From the NCBI GenBank assembly GCA_029747015.1, contig JAKOGI010000083.1:1-64000 (forward strand): a stretch of 64,000 nucleotides of DNA, written 5' to 3'. Positions 20,307-31,531 of this stretch are shown here, piece after piece. The stretch comes from Carnegiea gigantea (taxonomy: Eukaryota > Streptophyta > Magnoliopsida > Caryophyllales > Cactaceae). The notes beneath the pieces were generated by a model. It was not told where the DNA came from and made no database searches. It saw only the letters and a program-made list of their open reading frames with translations. The translations under genes were made by a program, and so were the position numbers. How positions within the stretch are numbered: position 1 is the stretch's first letter; each line of letters opens with the position of its first letter.

Positions 20307-21700
20307 TCAGATGATGTGTTCCTTGAGTGTAATGCACGTTTTAAGAGGGTGACTAATGATCCTATGGTACCGATGATATTTGGGATCAGTGATCCTCCCA
20401 GCTTCCTCTGGGCACTTTGGCTCAGGCAATTCGATGACACCCTTCTCGAGCAAGTCATCTAGCAAGCCTGATAAATCTAAGTCAAGAAATGGGTACTTCT
20501 TTTCCTGAAGCTCTTTTAGTGTGGGATGCTTCTTTGTCTCAACCTTGAACGACGGGGTCTTCTTGTCCTCTAGTTTAGGCTTTCCTGTAATCCAAATTAG
20601 CAGACTTATAGAGTTGGACATTGCTCCTTCTGTGCTCTTAGAAAAGTTAACATTCTTTTTGAATTCAACTTTGTTCTTCTTTGATTCAATAGAATAGAAG
20701 GAGTTGTAATGACGACTAGCTATTCTAACCTCCATATCATGTGCCTTGATTGCCAATTCTTGGAAAGTGCTAGGTTTGCTCATTTGTAGGATATACAGCA
20801 AGTCCCAATTCATGCCTTGGGTGCACATTTCAATGGCAGAAGCTTCATATAGCCGATATTTGCATTCAACGCTAAGTGTGCGCCAGCGGTTGATCTAGTT
20901 AAGAACTGGCTCATCTTTCCATTGTTTTGTGTTTGTTAGCTCATTTATGCTGACAGTGCAGTGAGTGCTATAGAACCTGTTGAGAAACTCCTGCTCCATT
21001 TATTTCGAATTATTGACGGACTCAGGACTCAGGCGCTAGATCGGCATATCAATCAAAGGCAATACCTTTCAACGTTCGAATGAACTGCTTCACCATGAGG
21101 TTGCCATTAGTCCCAACATTGTTGCATGTCTCAATGAAGTGTGCAATATGCTGTTTTCGGTTGCCTTTCCCATGAAACTGTTGAAACTTAGGGGTTTGAT
21201 AACATTGGGGCATGCAAAGAGCGTCAACCTCTTAGTGTAAGGCTTGGTGTATAGGTGAGTTATATGCGAACCTTCACCTAGTTAAGCCTTAACTGCATTT
21301 GCTATCAAGTCTTGGATTTACTCAATAGCCATTGATCCAAAGGACTTGACATTTTTAGGCATACCGACTTTCTTTTACTGTTCTCATTGTTAGAAGCTTC
21401 AGTGTGAACAAACATTTTTCTTGGGTCTTCACTTTCTGAATCTTTTGCAGAGGATTGAGCTAATCATTTTTCTAACTTCTTGTTCAACTTAGCAATCTTT
21501 TCCTCTTGAAGCCTGATGCGCACGTCCTTTTCTTCGCTTTCCCTGGTGTGTTTTTCTAAGATGGCCTTTATGTTAGCCATCTCCTCTTCCAAACTGGTTG
21601 AGCCTATCTTCATAGCTGGCATGATAACAATTTTTGAGGACTCAGCTTCAGTTTCTAATGAGCACGCCCCATTTGGCAAGGGCGAAGAAGAATTATGTTG
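20307..21700 (-). pseudogene. Gag remnant of the Tat element
   Basis: On the minus strand, 21464-21679 encodes a charged coiled-coil segment (EEEMANIKAILEKHTRESE, KLNKKLEK) typical of the Tat gag N-terminus. 20307-20828 encodes the capsid end and linker (MSKPSTFQELAIKAHDME, then TLKELQEKKYPFLDLD and YHRIISHPLKTCITLKE). The 0.6 kb between is recognisable only out of frame. Not functional. Confidence 0.75.
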
Positions 21701-22029
21701 CAGTCTTCAACTTCACAGATTGAAGCTTGAGGTTTGAATTTCGATCTATTCAAGATGAAGCCTTTTGTTGCGTCCTGAAACCTTGAAGTTTGGATGAAGG
21801 CGGCATTGTTTGCCTAGTGGCGATTAGTGCAGCGGCTTTGCTATGCTCCTTACCTCCATTGTGTGAGTTCGCCTACTAGAAGTGATGTCCACTTCATTGG
21901 ATCAACAAGAGAGAGATTTCGTGCTCTTCTTCTTCAAAGCTTGAGAGGCAACGTTCTTCGTACCCATGTTTTCTTTGAAGAGGATGTTCTTGAGACTTGA
22001 AAGTCTTGATCTTTAGGAGAAACAGATGA

Positions 22030-22051
22030 AAGGCAGAGATGTCTCACCGAG
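22030..22051 (-). promoter_or_regulatory. Putative primer-binding region of the Tat element
   Basis: On the minus strand the sequence after the 5' LTR reads CTCGGTGAGACATCTCTGCC. If the LTR border is taken a few bases further in, the site would read TGGCACACTCGGTGAGAC. A primer tRNA could not be named with certainty. Confidence 0.4.
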
Positions 22052-22870
22052 TGTGCCAAAATTTTTAAACATAAATTTCAAGCTTAAAATAAATTAGACA
22101 AGAATTTGAGTATAAAATTGAATCTCTGTATTGATTTGAATGTGGGTACAATCTCTATTGATTACAGTGAGAGTAATCCTCTAATTCGATCTCCTTTAAT
22201 GAATTTGAATGAGTTTATCTTGACAGAGGCCTTAAAGGCTTAATCTCAATCAAGATGAACACTTGATCTTCGAGGTTTAGGATGTCACGTATGCTTGTTA
22301 TCTTCCTTCAAAGAGTGAATGTTTGAGTGTTGGTGATTTTTTTTAAAAAATTTTTTCAACATTAAATGAAGGAGAGGTAGGGGTCTATTTATAGAAAACC
22401 CCCCTTGAAAGTCAAGAGAGGCTTTTACTTTACTTTGGGTCTTCAGTCGGGCCTCATCTTGGATCGATTTAACTTAGGAGTCATTTACTTTCACTTTGAC
22501 TTTGACTTGGGTTTTGACTTGGGAGTCTTTTAGGCTTCGATCAGGCCTTGACTTGGAAGTCACTTTGGGCTTTGACCGAGCCTTGACTTGGAAGTCGTTT
22601 GGATTTTGATCGGGCCTTGATTTGGAAGTCGTTTGGGCTTAGGTCATGACTTCACTTGGAGTCTCTTAAGCTTTGACTTGGAAGTCATTTGGATTTCGAC
22701 CGGGACTTGACTTGAAAGTCGTTTGGGCTTAGTTCATAACTTGACTTGGAAGTCTCTTGGCCTTTGACTTGGAAGTCATTTGAGCTTAATTAAATTAATC
22801 AAAAGGGTTGACCTAAATAATTAATTTAATTTAATTTTGGTACGGCATATAAATATTTTTAGTGCCTACA
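22052..22870 (-). repeat. 5' LTR of the Tat element (about 819 bp)
   Basis: In plus orientation it starts TGTGCCAAAA and ends GTGCCTACA just before the second ATAGG. It is longer than the left LTR because of extra tandem copies (22440-22790) of an approximately 40-bp unit built on GACTTGGAAGTCxxTTxGGxTTxG. Start placed by alignment with LTR 13354-14013; uncertainty is a few bases. Confidence 0.8.
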
Positions 22871-22875
22871 ATAGG
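22871..22875. repeat. Right target-site duplication ATAGG
   Basis: Exact copy of 13349-13353. Confidence 0.9.
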
Positions 22876-24007
22876 GAATTTCAGAAAATTTTCACTACAC
22901 TAATACTTAGTGATAGTAATTAATATACTAATTTTACATTTTCTAAATTAACCTCCACAAAATTATTTTCCAATAATTTTCTCTCTCCTCTATGCTACCT
23001 ATTCAGTCCCTAGAAGTAAGAAACATCTATGTTAGTTTCCACATCTACAATTCTTTAGTCACTATTTCTCCATTAGGGTTCACCCTTCCCATAATTTCTT
23101 ACATTTTATTTGGGGGTTTTCATTTGCCGTCGAAAAACACATGATGTTTGCCATAATCCTTGCCGGAGGTGATTGAGAATCGAGAGAATTGGGTTTTTGC
23201 AAAATGAAATGGGAATGTCAACTCATAAAGGGTGCTTTCATCAAGTAAAAAATAGTTTTAATCATCACTGCACTTATTATAGTTTAAGAATTAATTTTTT
23301 TGCCGCATTTAATGATGCACAACAGGATTCATTGATAATAAAAGTGGGTGAAGTCTTTAACTACCCTCTTATCCATTGCCCTTAGGGCAACATTTATCAA
23401 CTTCGTTCTTTTATTGTTTAATAATTACTGTGATTTCCTAAGGCATGAGATCTGATACCCCTTGACAATGAGAAGAAAGAATTCAAGTCCCTTAGGGTTA
23501 GGGGGACAACTTGATACCCCTAGATATCAAGTCTCTTCACCTTAAAATCCTCACCAAACAGGAAGGGATGGAACTTGAAACTTGTGATTTCAAGCTGCAA
23601 TCCACTTTTTCTCACTAAACAGTCCTAAGAATTTAGATGCCTAAACATGGCGAGAAAGAAAATAAATGTGTAGAGAAGATTTTGCCTCTATAATATGAGT
23701 AGAATTGATAGTTGTTAGCCCATTTCAGTATCTAGTTTTCTCTTAATGTGTCTATCATAAATGTGGGTGCCTGTGCTAAATACAATCCTATAAAGGTTTA
23801 CCGTTTAATGGAAAAAGGTTGATTGTTTCGAAAATGAAAAGTTTCATAATTTGCAACTGAAGGCACATTAAATATTTAAGTAAGGTTTATCACTTAGATA
23901 CTAAATTTACAACTCAAAATTTGTAGATCCTCTCTATAAACGTTCATTATACTAAAAAGAAATTCTTATATTTTTCTTTCTCTTGTGAATGGAAGCAAAA
24001 GTGAGAG
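22876..24007. other. AT-rich intergenic DNA
   Basis: No gene or named element recognised. A phrase TTGCCCT.AGG..CAACATTTAT at 23374-23398 resembles the sequence just left of the Tat element (13313-13345); this may be chance or an old duplication. Confidence 0.4.
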
Positions 24008-24350
24008 CATTCACAATTATAGTTTCATTTTTTGGAACTCAAGCTTGCCACATCCGCAAAAGTTTTAATTTTTCAAGACTTGCTTTCCAGCACTTCTCCA
24101 ACCCATGGAACTTCAATTTGAATCACCCGATAAAAATATTTATCATAGACCCACCTTATAACATACTGCCGCCTTTTTAATCATATAAAATTATATATTA
24201 CCAAAAAACAAAAAGAAAAAATACATTAAAAACAAAAAAGGATGGCCCACATGGTAGAATTCTACGCAGTTCCACCTAGCATGTCATTGCCTTCAACTTG
24301 CAATGGTAATTAGATAAGAGGTGCCATGGGGCCTGTGCTCCATTTGCATA
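24008..24350. repeat. Short interspersed repeat, copy 1
   Basis: Begins GCATTCACAATTATAG and shares with 24351-24708 the order TTTTTTGGAACTCAAG, GCCACAT, CACTTCTC, TATCATAGACC, TATATTACCAAAAAA, CTACGCAGTTCCAC and TTGCAATGGTAA. No coding capacity. The two copies are direct neighbours in the same orientation. Confidence 0.7.
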
Positions 24351-24708
24351 AGCATTCCAATCACAGTTCCATTTTTTGGAACTCAAGTTTGCCACATTAG
24401 CAAAAATTTTAATTTTTTTGAACCTATATTCTATCACTTCTCTAACCATGAAACTCCAATTTAAATCAGTTAATAAAAATACTTATCATAGACCTACCTT
24501 ACAACACACACCCCCTTTTTTTTATCACATAAAAATTATATATTACCAAAAAAAGAAAAAAAGAAAAATTGCATTAAAAAAAGATGTCCTGCTTGGTGGA
24601 ACTCTACCTAGTTCCACTCCGCGTGCCATGGCCTTCAGCTTTCAATGGTAACTAGACAAGTAGTAGTATGGGCCCACGTTCCATTTGCATCAACTGTGCT
24701 GGGAATGG
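24351..24708. repeat. Short interspersed repeat, copy 2
   Basis: Begins GCATTCCAATCACAG and ends near CTGTGCTGGGAATGG, which is an imperfect inverted copy of the start, so the unit looks like a MITE with degenerate termini. It is about 80% similar to copy 1 by eye. Confidence 0.65.
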
Positions 24709-25239
24709 TCTAATAAAATTTTCATAACAAAAATTTTGTAAACTTAGAAAGGCTTATATAAAAGATGGGAGTCATCATTTGAAAAACCAAAAAACGTTCA
24801 TCATTTTCAAAACTAATGATTCTTTTTTTTTTTTTTTAAAGAAAAAGTGTACATTTCAGGGTAAAGGTTCATTAAAGTGTAAGAACAATTCATCATTTTA
24901 GTATTATATTTTGCTGAAAATTATTATTATTGCTGTTGTTGTTATTAAGAAGGGTTATTTGCTCACTGTTATTTGCCCATTGTTATGTTCTCATTCATTA
25001 TCTTTTGACTAGTTGTGTATTCTTGTCAAGTAGGTTTATAGTCTTGTTAACTAATTTTGTTGTTCTTTCTAGTCAGTTTTAGTACTTTGTTTTTTTCATA
25101 TTAGTTAGACCCAGTGATTGTTTTGGTGTGTTTTTATTTGTTTACTTCCTCAATACTCTTAAGTGCAAACTTATTTTATTATTAGTAGTAGTATCTATTA
25201 GTATTGTGTTATTGGAGGTGGGTGTTGGTAGCTTAAGCT
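24709..25239. other. AT-rich intergenic DNA before LINE 1
   Basis: No gene seen. T- and A-rich runs and a (TTA/TTG)n patch near 24920-24945. The exact 5' end of the LINE is not visible. Confidence 0.4.
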
Positions 25240-25618
25240 AATGCTGAGCAATATTGTAGCTTCAGCTAGTCCTTCAACAGGAAATGGGGTTAAGAGAGGT
25301 ATAGGGTTTCAGAAGGTGCGCCTAGCGTGTTAGAATATTGGGTCACTTGCTGGTAAGTCGATAGAATTAGTTACGTCTTTGCATAGGCATAGGATTAACA
25401 TAGCCATGCTCAAGAGACTAAGTGGGTAGGGCCTAAAGCTAGAGAAGTTGATGTGTATAAGCTGTGGTACTCGGGGTCAAGCAAGGATAGGAATGGAGTT
25501 GGTATTTTGGTTGATAAGGAGTTGGTTGACTTTGTTGTTGCAATGAGGTGTAAGAGTGATCGAATTATAGCCATTAAGGCAGTGGTGGAATCAGAAATCC
25601 TAAATGTGGTTAGTGTTT

Positions 25619-26807
25619 GATGCGGAGCAAACTATGAGGCCTAACTTCCTTATCAATATCAAGGTTTAGATTCAACTTGGGCCCTTAATCACCTATGAGG
25701 GTAGTACCCAAGTAATTGGCTCTCCAAAGTCCTTGTTGGTTTGGGAGCCTTAAGAGGCCCTAAAGTAAGTTTAGACAAGGTGGCATGGCACTTAGTAGCC
25801 TAAACAAGAAGCCTAACTATTTTATCTCTAAGTCACCTATTTTATTTTACTTCCTTGTTCTAGGCAGAACATATGACTTGAATTCTAACTCATTTTTGGC
25901 TAGATAAATGGGCTCCGTTTCAGGTGAATTTTGCATTGACGGATAGCCACGGATTTCTATTTTCCAACGAGCTAAAGATCATTATCAAATTCCAAGAATT
26001 GAGCAAGGTAGAGGGTTTTAACCGAGCCATGGTCCGTGCAGGGTCTGGAGGTGCATGTTTTTAATCAAAGATTTATTTGGATCATCAAATGGGAGAATTA
26101 AGGGCTCAAACTTGGTGGCTAGCTGATAAACTCTTCTAGAAGGCTCCCATTAAAATTCCCACCTTAACGTTTCTCATTTGGATAGGTGAATGGCATCACC
26201 AAGGAGAAGAAATGTGCAGCCAATTCTAGCCCACCATTATCCCCTAGTGGTCCCCCTTTAATTGTACAATTAGCTTGAATTTCATTAGATAAAATCCTTG
26301 TAATGCTATGGGCTGGTACTAAGCTTGGGGGATGGGGTATCTTGCTATTTAATTCCCCATCTCTTATATTACATTCAGCTTTGATGATTATGAATGAATG
26401 AGAAGGCTAGAAGCCATTTTTTCTCTCAAAATCTCCTAATCTTTATCTCTCATTAGAGTGGTCATTTAGAGTCATCCCTTTATATTAATCCTTAGAGCTT
26501 AAGCTTTAGGAGATTAATTGGTGGGTTACTTATCTTGGTGTTCTTGCAAGAATCAAATAGTTTCTTCTTGATTTGGAATTTTCTCCATTTGGGTGTTCTT
26601 GTGGTGTTTATCTTATTGGGCCTTCATTTAGATGGTTAAGCCTTTATTTGGCTAAATGAATTTTGTCTTCTAGATCTGCTTTAGTAGTTTTCTCTTAATT
26701 TGGGATTTCCTCCATTTGGGTGTTCTTGAGGTGTTCATCTTGTTGGGTCTTCATTGGGATAATTAAGCCTTTATTTGGCCAAATGGATTTCTTCCTCTAG
26801 ATCCACT
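25619..26807. mobile_element. 1.2 kb insertion in LINE 1, possibly a solo LTR
   Basis: Unrelated sequence between two halves of the endonuclease. The 9-mer TTAGTGTTT occurs at both edges (25610-25618 and 26808-26816). The insert begins GATGCGGAGCAAACTATGAG, has a promoter-like stretch around 26335-26420 (TATTTAATTCCCC, then GAATGAATGAGAAGGC..TTTTCTCTC) typical of LTR R regions, and ends with a duplicated 127-bp unit. Canonical TG..CA ends could not be fixed because the last repeat itself ends in TTTAGTG. Confidence 0.55.
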
Positions 26808-26814
26808 TTAGTGT
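26561..26814. repeat. Two tandem copies of a 127-bp unit
   Basis: Units 26561-26687 and 26688-26814 share TCCATTTGGGTGTTCTTG, TTGGGxCTTCATT, TTAAGCCTTTATTTGGC and TCTAGATC. They lie at the right end of the insertion in LINE 1. Confidence 0.85.
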
Positions 26815-27499
26815 TTACACACCTCAAATAAGTTTGCCGGATGTTATTAAGAAGTAATTTTAGGAGGATTTGGATATAGTCATTCAGGACGTACCTCGAA
26901 GCGAGAAGCTTTTCATAGGAGGAGACTTCAATAGGCATATTGGTGTCGAAGTAGACAGGTATGATACGGCTCACAGAGGTTTCGGTTATAGGGAGAGAAA
27001 CAATGGAGGAGTTTCTATTATGGACTTTGCAGTTACCAATGATTTATTGGTGGTAAACTTCCTTTTTTAAGAAAGAGGACCACTTGGTGACCTTTAAAAG
27101 TGGTTCCATAAAGACTCAAATTGATTACTTCCTGATTAGTATGGATAACATGAGGTTATGTAAGGATTATAAGGTGATACCAAGTGAGTATTTAGGAACT
27201 CAGCATAGGTTGCTAGTGTTGGATATGGATATCAAGTGTTCAAAGCAGAAGAAGACGAGTACTGGGGAATCAAGAGTTTAGTGGTGGAATCTTACTAAGG
27301 AGAACACTATGAAGTTAACAGAGAGGATTACTGAATAAGGAGCTTGGAGACAAGTAGAGAATGCGGATACAATGTGGAAAGCAATGGCAGAATGTATTTA
27401 AAAGTCGGCTAATGAAATCCTAGGTACATCTAGGAGATGTGGCAGCAAAATGAAAGGGGCCTAGTAGTGGAATGAGGAGGTAAAGGGAAAAGTCAAGGA

Positions 27500-29372
27500 G
27501 AAAAAAGAGGCATACGGTGCTTTCATGAATAGTAGATTGGATGAAGAGAAAGAGATCAATAGAGTTAGATATAAGACAACAAAAAAGGTCACCAAGAAAG
27601 CTGATGCTGTAGCTAAAAGTAAGGCTTATGATAGGATATATCAAACCAAGAGAGGTGAGAAGGAAGTCTTCAAACTAATGAGGGTTAGGGAAAGAAGAAC
27701 AAGGGATTTGGGTGTTGTAAGGTGAATTAAAGATGAAAATGGTAAGGTGTTGCCTAAGGATGCAGAAATCAAGGAGAGATGGCAAAGGTACTTTTCTAAA
27801 CTCTTGAATGGTGAAGTGAGGGAAGATTTTCAACTTAGGGAAAGAGAGAGTAGTGAGAGTCAACTTGATCCTCGACTGTGTGAACCTATCAGCAAGGACG
27901 AGATTAAAGAGACTCTAAAGAAGATGGCTAATGGGAAGGTAGAGGGACCAGATCAGATACCGATGGATGTGTGGAAGTGTGGAAGTGTTTGGGTGAAGAG
28001 GGATTGAAGTGGCTAGCAGAGCTTTTCAATGTTATTTTAGGATTGCTAAGATACCTAGAGAATGGAGGTTTAGTACAATTATGTCATTGTATAAGAACAA
28101 AGGGGATATTCAGGATTGTAATAATTATAGGGGTATAAAGTTGCTCAATCACACTATGAAGCTATGGGAGAGGGTGATTAAGAGAAGGTTGCAGAAGGAT
28201 ATTTTGATATTAGAGAACTAATTGGCTTGTGTGTGGCAGGTTGACCACAGAGGCGATTTACTTTCTTAGAAGGCTTATGGGATCGTACAGAGATAGAAAG
28301 GTAGATCTTTATATGGTGTTCATTGATCTAGAAAAAGTATATGATAGAGTTCCATGTGAAGTGTTATAAAGATGCTTGGAAAATAACGGAGTGTCTCTTG
28401 TGTATATTCTAATTATTAAGGATATGTACGAGAGAGGTAGGACGAGTATTAGGGCATCCGGAGGGGTTAACAATGACTTCTACGTTAGTATGAGCCTGTA
28501 TCAGAGTTTTCCTTTAAGCCCTTTTCTCTTCACCCTAGTTATAGGTGAACTTACAAAAGGGATTCAAGAGGAGTTACCATGGTGTATGTTGTTTACAGAT
28601 GACATTGTTCTTATCGATGAGACAATAGGTAAAGTTAATAGTAAGCTAGAGCATTACAGACATACACTAGAGTCTATAGGCTCTAAAGTAAGTAGATTAA
28701 AAACTGAATACCTACATTACTATTTCAGTGGAAGGGAAGATGCGATGGGAGAGGTCACCATTGATGGGATGACGATACCAAAGGTCGAGAAGTTTAAATA
28801 TCCAAGTTCAATCATTCAACAGAAAGGGGATATTGATGAAGATATTAACCAATGTATAAAAGTGGGTTGGAAAAAATGGAAATATGATTTAGGGGTGCTG
28901 TATAATAAGAGAATGCTTGTAGGATTAAAAGGCAAAGTTTATCATATGGTAGTTAGACCTGCTGTGTTGTATGAAATGGAGTGTTGGCCTCTAAAAAAAG
29001 ACGTAGGCTCAAAGGCTAATGGTAGTAGAGATTAAGATGATTAGATGGATGTGTGGTTATACAAGAATGGATATAATTAGTAATGTAGTAGTTAGAGGCT
29101 TAGTTAAAGTGGCTCCCATCGAAGATAAGATAAGAGAAATGAGACTCAGATGGTTTAGCCATGTGAAAAGGAGTGTTGACGCTCCAGTGAGGAGATGTAA
29201 GAGGATTAACATCTGTGAAGGTAAAAGAGGGAGGGGACGACCAAAGAATAGTTTGGATGAGGTTATTAGAGAGGACTTGAAAGTTGCAGGGTTGATGGAG
29301 GACATAACTCAGGATAGGGGACTTTAGCGGGATCGGATTAAGATCTTAAATCGCAGAAAGTTAGCCTTGTAA
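27500..29372 (+). pseudogene. LINE 1 reverse transcriptase and C-terminal domain
   Basis: Frames 27747-28007, 28009-28221, 28376-29035 and 29019-29327 together show an RTE-like reverse transcriptase: EGPDQIPMDVWK, KNKGDIQDCNNYRGIKLL, FIDLEKVYDRVP, GLxxSFPLSPFLFTLV-type motif, and the catalytic box as FTDD at 28592-28603 (the aspartates are kept). Then KFKYPSSIIQ, RWMCGYTRMD, RLRWFSHVKR and the terminal DxRRKLAL. Frameshifts near 28007 and 29020 and stops near 28220, 28367 and 29327 break the frame. Confidence 0.88.
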
Positions 29373-29772
29373 TTGTCCCTCGGTTGGAGTAGGGTAGGTC
29401 TGATTGTGGTTGTTTTTGTACGTCATATTTGTATACATGTAGTACTTGCATCTGAGAAGAGACGTTGACAACCTACCTCTGTTTGCTATGGTATAGTACC
29501 TTCCTTTGCTATGTTATACTCAGGTTTATATAGTTACTATCACCTAATTTATTAGTACTTCTTAGTTCATTCTTTGCTGCTTATCCTCAATTCTTTTACA
29601 TAAAAATGTTTTCACAAAATCCTTCTTCAATAAGATTTTTTAGAAAATCATATTTTATAGGTCTCTTGGATTTAGCATCTCTATGAGCAGGGATGCCAAT
29701 AGAGGTAAGACTGTCGATATCTGGATCTTCCCAAACTCTATGGAAACGGGATCCATGCTGGGAGGTGTTGTT

Positions 29773-30926
29773 ATATAGTGGACAACAGGTTTACTACAAT
29801 GAACAAGAGGTTTATTATTTATACCTTAAGGTTCCACGATTGATTCAAGAGTGAAGGGGTTCTTGGTTCTAGATCTAGACTATGCTCTATGCCCGCCATA
29901 AATTAGGGTTTTCATTTTTGTTACAAAATTATCAACATTTAAAGCCAAAATCAGTTGAATGATGACCTAGATAATGAATATGTGTGAGGCACAATAGTTG
30001 TGGATTGTTGTTGGAAACTATGTTGGAAACAAAGACATTTGAAAGAATCACCAGGGATTCACAGAAACGGGCTAAATAAAAAAAAAGTATATCAAGGATT
30101 GTAACTAAAATGTGAAAATAATTTCCATTACAAATAAAAATAACTCTAAAAAAACTAAAAATGTACAAATATCACAATTGGGGTCAAGGGTGGAGTTAGT
30201 AGGAAAGAAGGTGAGCATAAAATAAGAACAATGAAAAAGGTATCAAAAGAGGATTAATAGTGATATGAACTTTTGCAATAAGCATTTAAAGAAAACTAGT
30301 ATATTTAATAGTGATAGGAGGTGTATCTAATACCATACTTTGGGTTTTATTTTTTAATACTAGAGTACAAGCCTATACTATAGAGTGGCTTATCATACTG
30401 AATTGCTTCTACCAAATATAATATGATTATGTTAGTGTTAGTTATATTAAATGGTAAAATTTTTAGGATAATTTTTAAAAGTATTGGTTTTGGTTTCTCC
30501 TATATCGACCTTTGCACTTTCATTTATATTGAATGAAATAAAGGTTTTATCAATATATATTGATTTAAATAGTTTAACACTTGTTCCCCTTAAGTATGCT
30601 CTTATGCTTGAGTTTTACAAACAAAGAAAAACTGTTATAATAAAGCTTTGACACTTAAGGTTAACAATAATTCAATTCTAGTGAATTAGAAGATCCCTAA
30701 AAAGAAAGAAAGAAAGAAAGACAGACAGAAAGAAAGAAAGAAAGAAAACAAAGGTTATCACATCAAGTGGCTAATGACTATTACTATAATCCAATCAAGC
30801 TAAAAGTACAAGATTGGAAACAATAATAAACAACCTAATATTTTAAAGAAGAAAAATAGGTAGGTGTCGTATAATCAATTCTATAATTCTTTTGCTAAAT
30901 TGTTCAGGCTGCGTTAGTATCAAACT
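29773..30926. other. AT-rich intergenic DNA
   Basis: No gene seen. Contains the (GAAA)n run listed separately. Confidence 0.4.
30697..30748. repeat. (GAAA)n microsatellite
   Basis: About 13 units of AAGA/GAAA with two GACA interruptions in the middle. Confidence 0.9.
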
Positions 30927-31429
30927 TGGAAAAATATGGATTGATAATGCATAAGCAAATTCTTTTCCCTCTTTGTACAAATAAAGAAACATTGTAGATG
31001 TAGACATCTAATTTTTTATATGGAAACCTCTCCAAAATGAAGGTAAAAACTAGGGGACTATCAGTCCAAATGATACTTTCACTATTTATAGTAGGATTTC
31101 TAATAATATCTCCTCTAAACATTATAGAGGGTAACTCGTAATACTTCACCTAATTATGCTTTGCTATAAAAATAACTCTCTCCCAATTTAGGTGGACATC
31201 ATCGCCAATTGTTAGCACCGTCAAGTTTTTTTTCACTTGGTTGTGTTTTCTATTCTTTGTTGTTGTATTTTGTAAAGGCATACAATGCCTCTATTTAAGA
31301 GCTTTTGGAAGAATTATTAAGAAGGAAAACTTCTCTCTTAAAGAAGCGCATGAGTCCTAAACTCCTCTTAATTCTAAAAATAAGTTTTGAATAGTTCCTT
31401 AATGTTTCCTCTGTTTTTACTTATCTTTA

Positions 31430-31470
<41 letters not shown>

Positions 31471-31516
31471 TTTTTAGTTATGACAATGCTTGCTAATTAA
31501 GGAAGAAATCCCAGCA
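30927..31516 (-). repeat. 3' LTR of the copia element (590 bp)
   Basis: In plus orientation starts TGGAAAAATATGG and ends CCCAGCA, directly followed by the complement of a polypurine tract (AATCTCCCTCTTTCC, 31517-31531). Its first part matches 37013-37241 in the same order (TTCTTTTCCCTCTTTGT, AACxTCTCCAAAA, GGGACTATCA, AGAGGGTAAC). Confidence 0.85.
31433..31466. repeat. (CT)17 microsatellite within the copia LTR
   Basis: Pure CT run. The corresponding part of the right LTR is missing, so it cannot be compared. Confidence 0.95.
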
Positions 31517-31531
31517 AATCTCCCTCTTTCC
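31517..31531 (-). promoter_or_regulatory. Copia polypurine tract
   Basis: On the minus strand GGAAAGAGGGAGATT, immediately before the TGCTGGG start of the 3' LTR. It is the plus-strand primer position expected for LTR retrotransposons. Confidence 0.75.

Larger units (their letters stand above)
13354..22870 (-). mobile_element. Tat-lineage Ty3/gypsy LTR retrotransposon, complete but decayed
   Basis: A 9.5 kb element read on the minus strand: 5' LTR 22052-22870, gag, reverse transcriptase, RNase H, a second RNase-H-like region, integrase, a long 3' noncoding region with tandem repeats, and 3' LTR 13354-14013. Gag-pol order with the integrase last, the RNase-H-like segment between RNase H and integrase, and a long 3' untranslated region with tandem repeats are typical of the Tat/Ogre/Retand group. 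The ATAGG target duplication shows a single insertion event. Every coding domain is broken by stops and frameshifts, and the LTRs differ in length and sequence, so the insertion is old and inactive. Confidence 0.88.
25300..27290 (+). pseudogene. LINE 1 endonuclease domain, split
   Basis: The left part encodes KAREVDVYKLWYSGSSKDR and NGVGILVDKELVDFVV. The right part, from 26817, encodes YTPQISL, KLFIGGDFNRHIGV (catalytic GDFN box), NNGGVSIMDFAV and TQIDYFLIS. The two halves join in frame at VVSV/YTPQ if the 1.2 kb insertion is removed. Additional stops lie near 25340-25430 and 26850-26865. Confidence 0.85.
25240..29772 (+). mobile_element. RTE-like LINE 1, interrupted by an insertion
   Basis: Non-LTR retrotransposon on the plus strand: apurinic endonuclease domain (about 25300-25618, resuming at 26817-27290), linker, reverse transcriptase (about 27740-29030), C-terminal domain to the end of the frame near 29370, and a 3' UTR of about 400 bp ending near GGTGTTGTTA at 29772. 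The RT and C-terminal strings (CNNYRGIKLL, HTMKLWERVI, RWMCGYTRMD, RLRWFSHVKR) belong to the plant RTE-like group. Several stops and frameshifts make it inactive. The 5' end is approximate. A second, shorter member of the same family lies at 49582-51612. Confidence 0.85.

Noticed and set aside
25610..26816. 9-bp direct repeat as proof of a Mutator-like element
   Set aside because: No terminal inverted repeats, and the right copy overlaps a repeat belonging to the insert.
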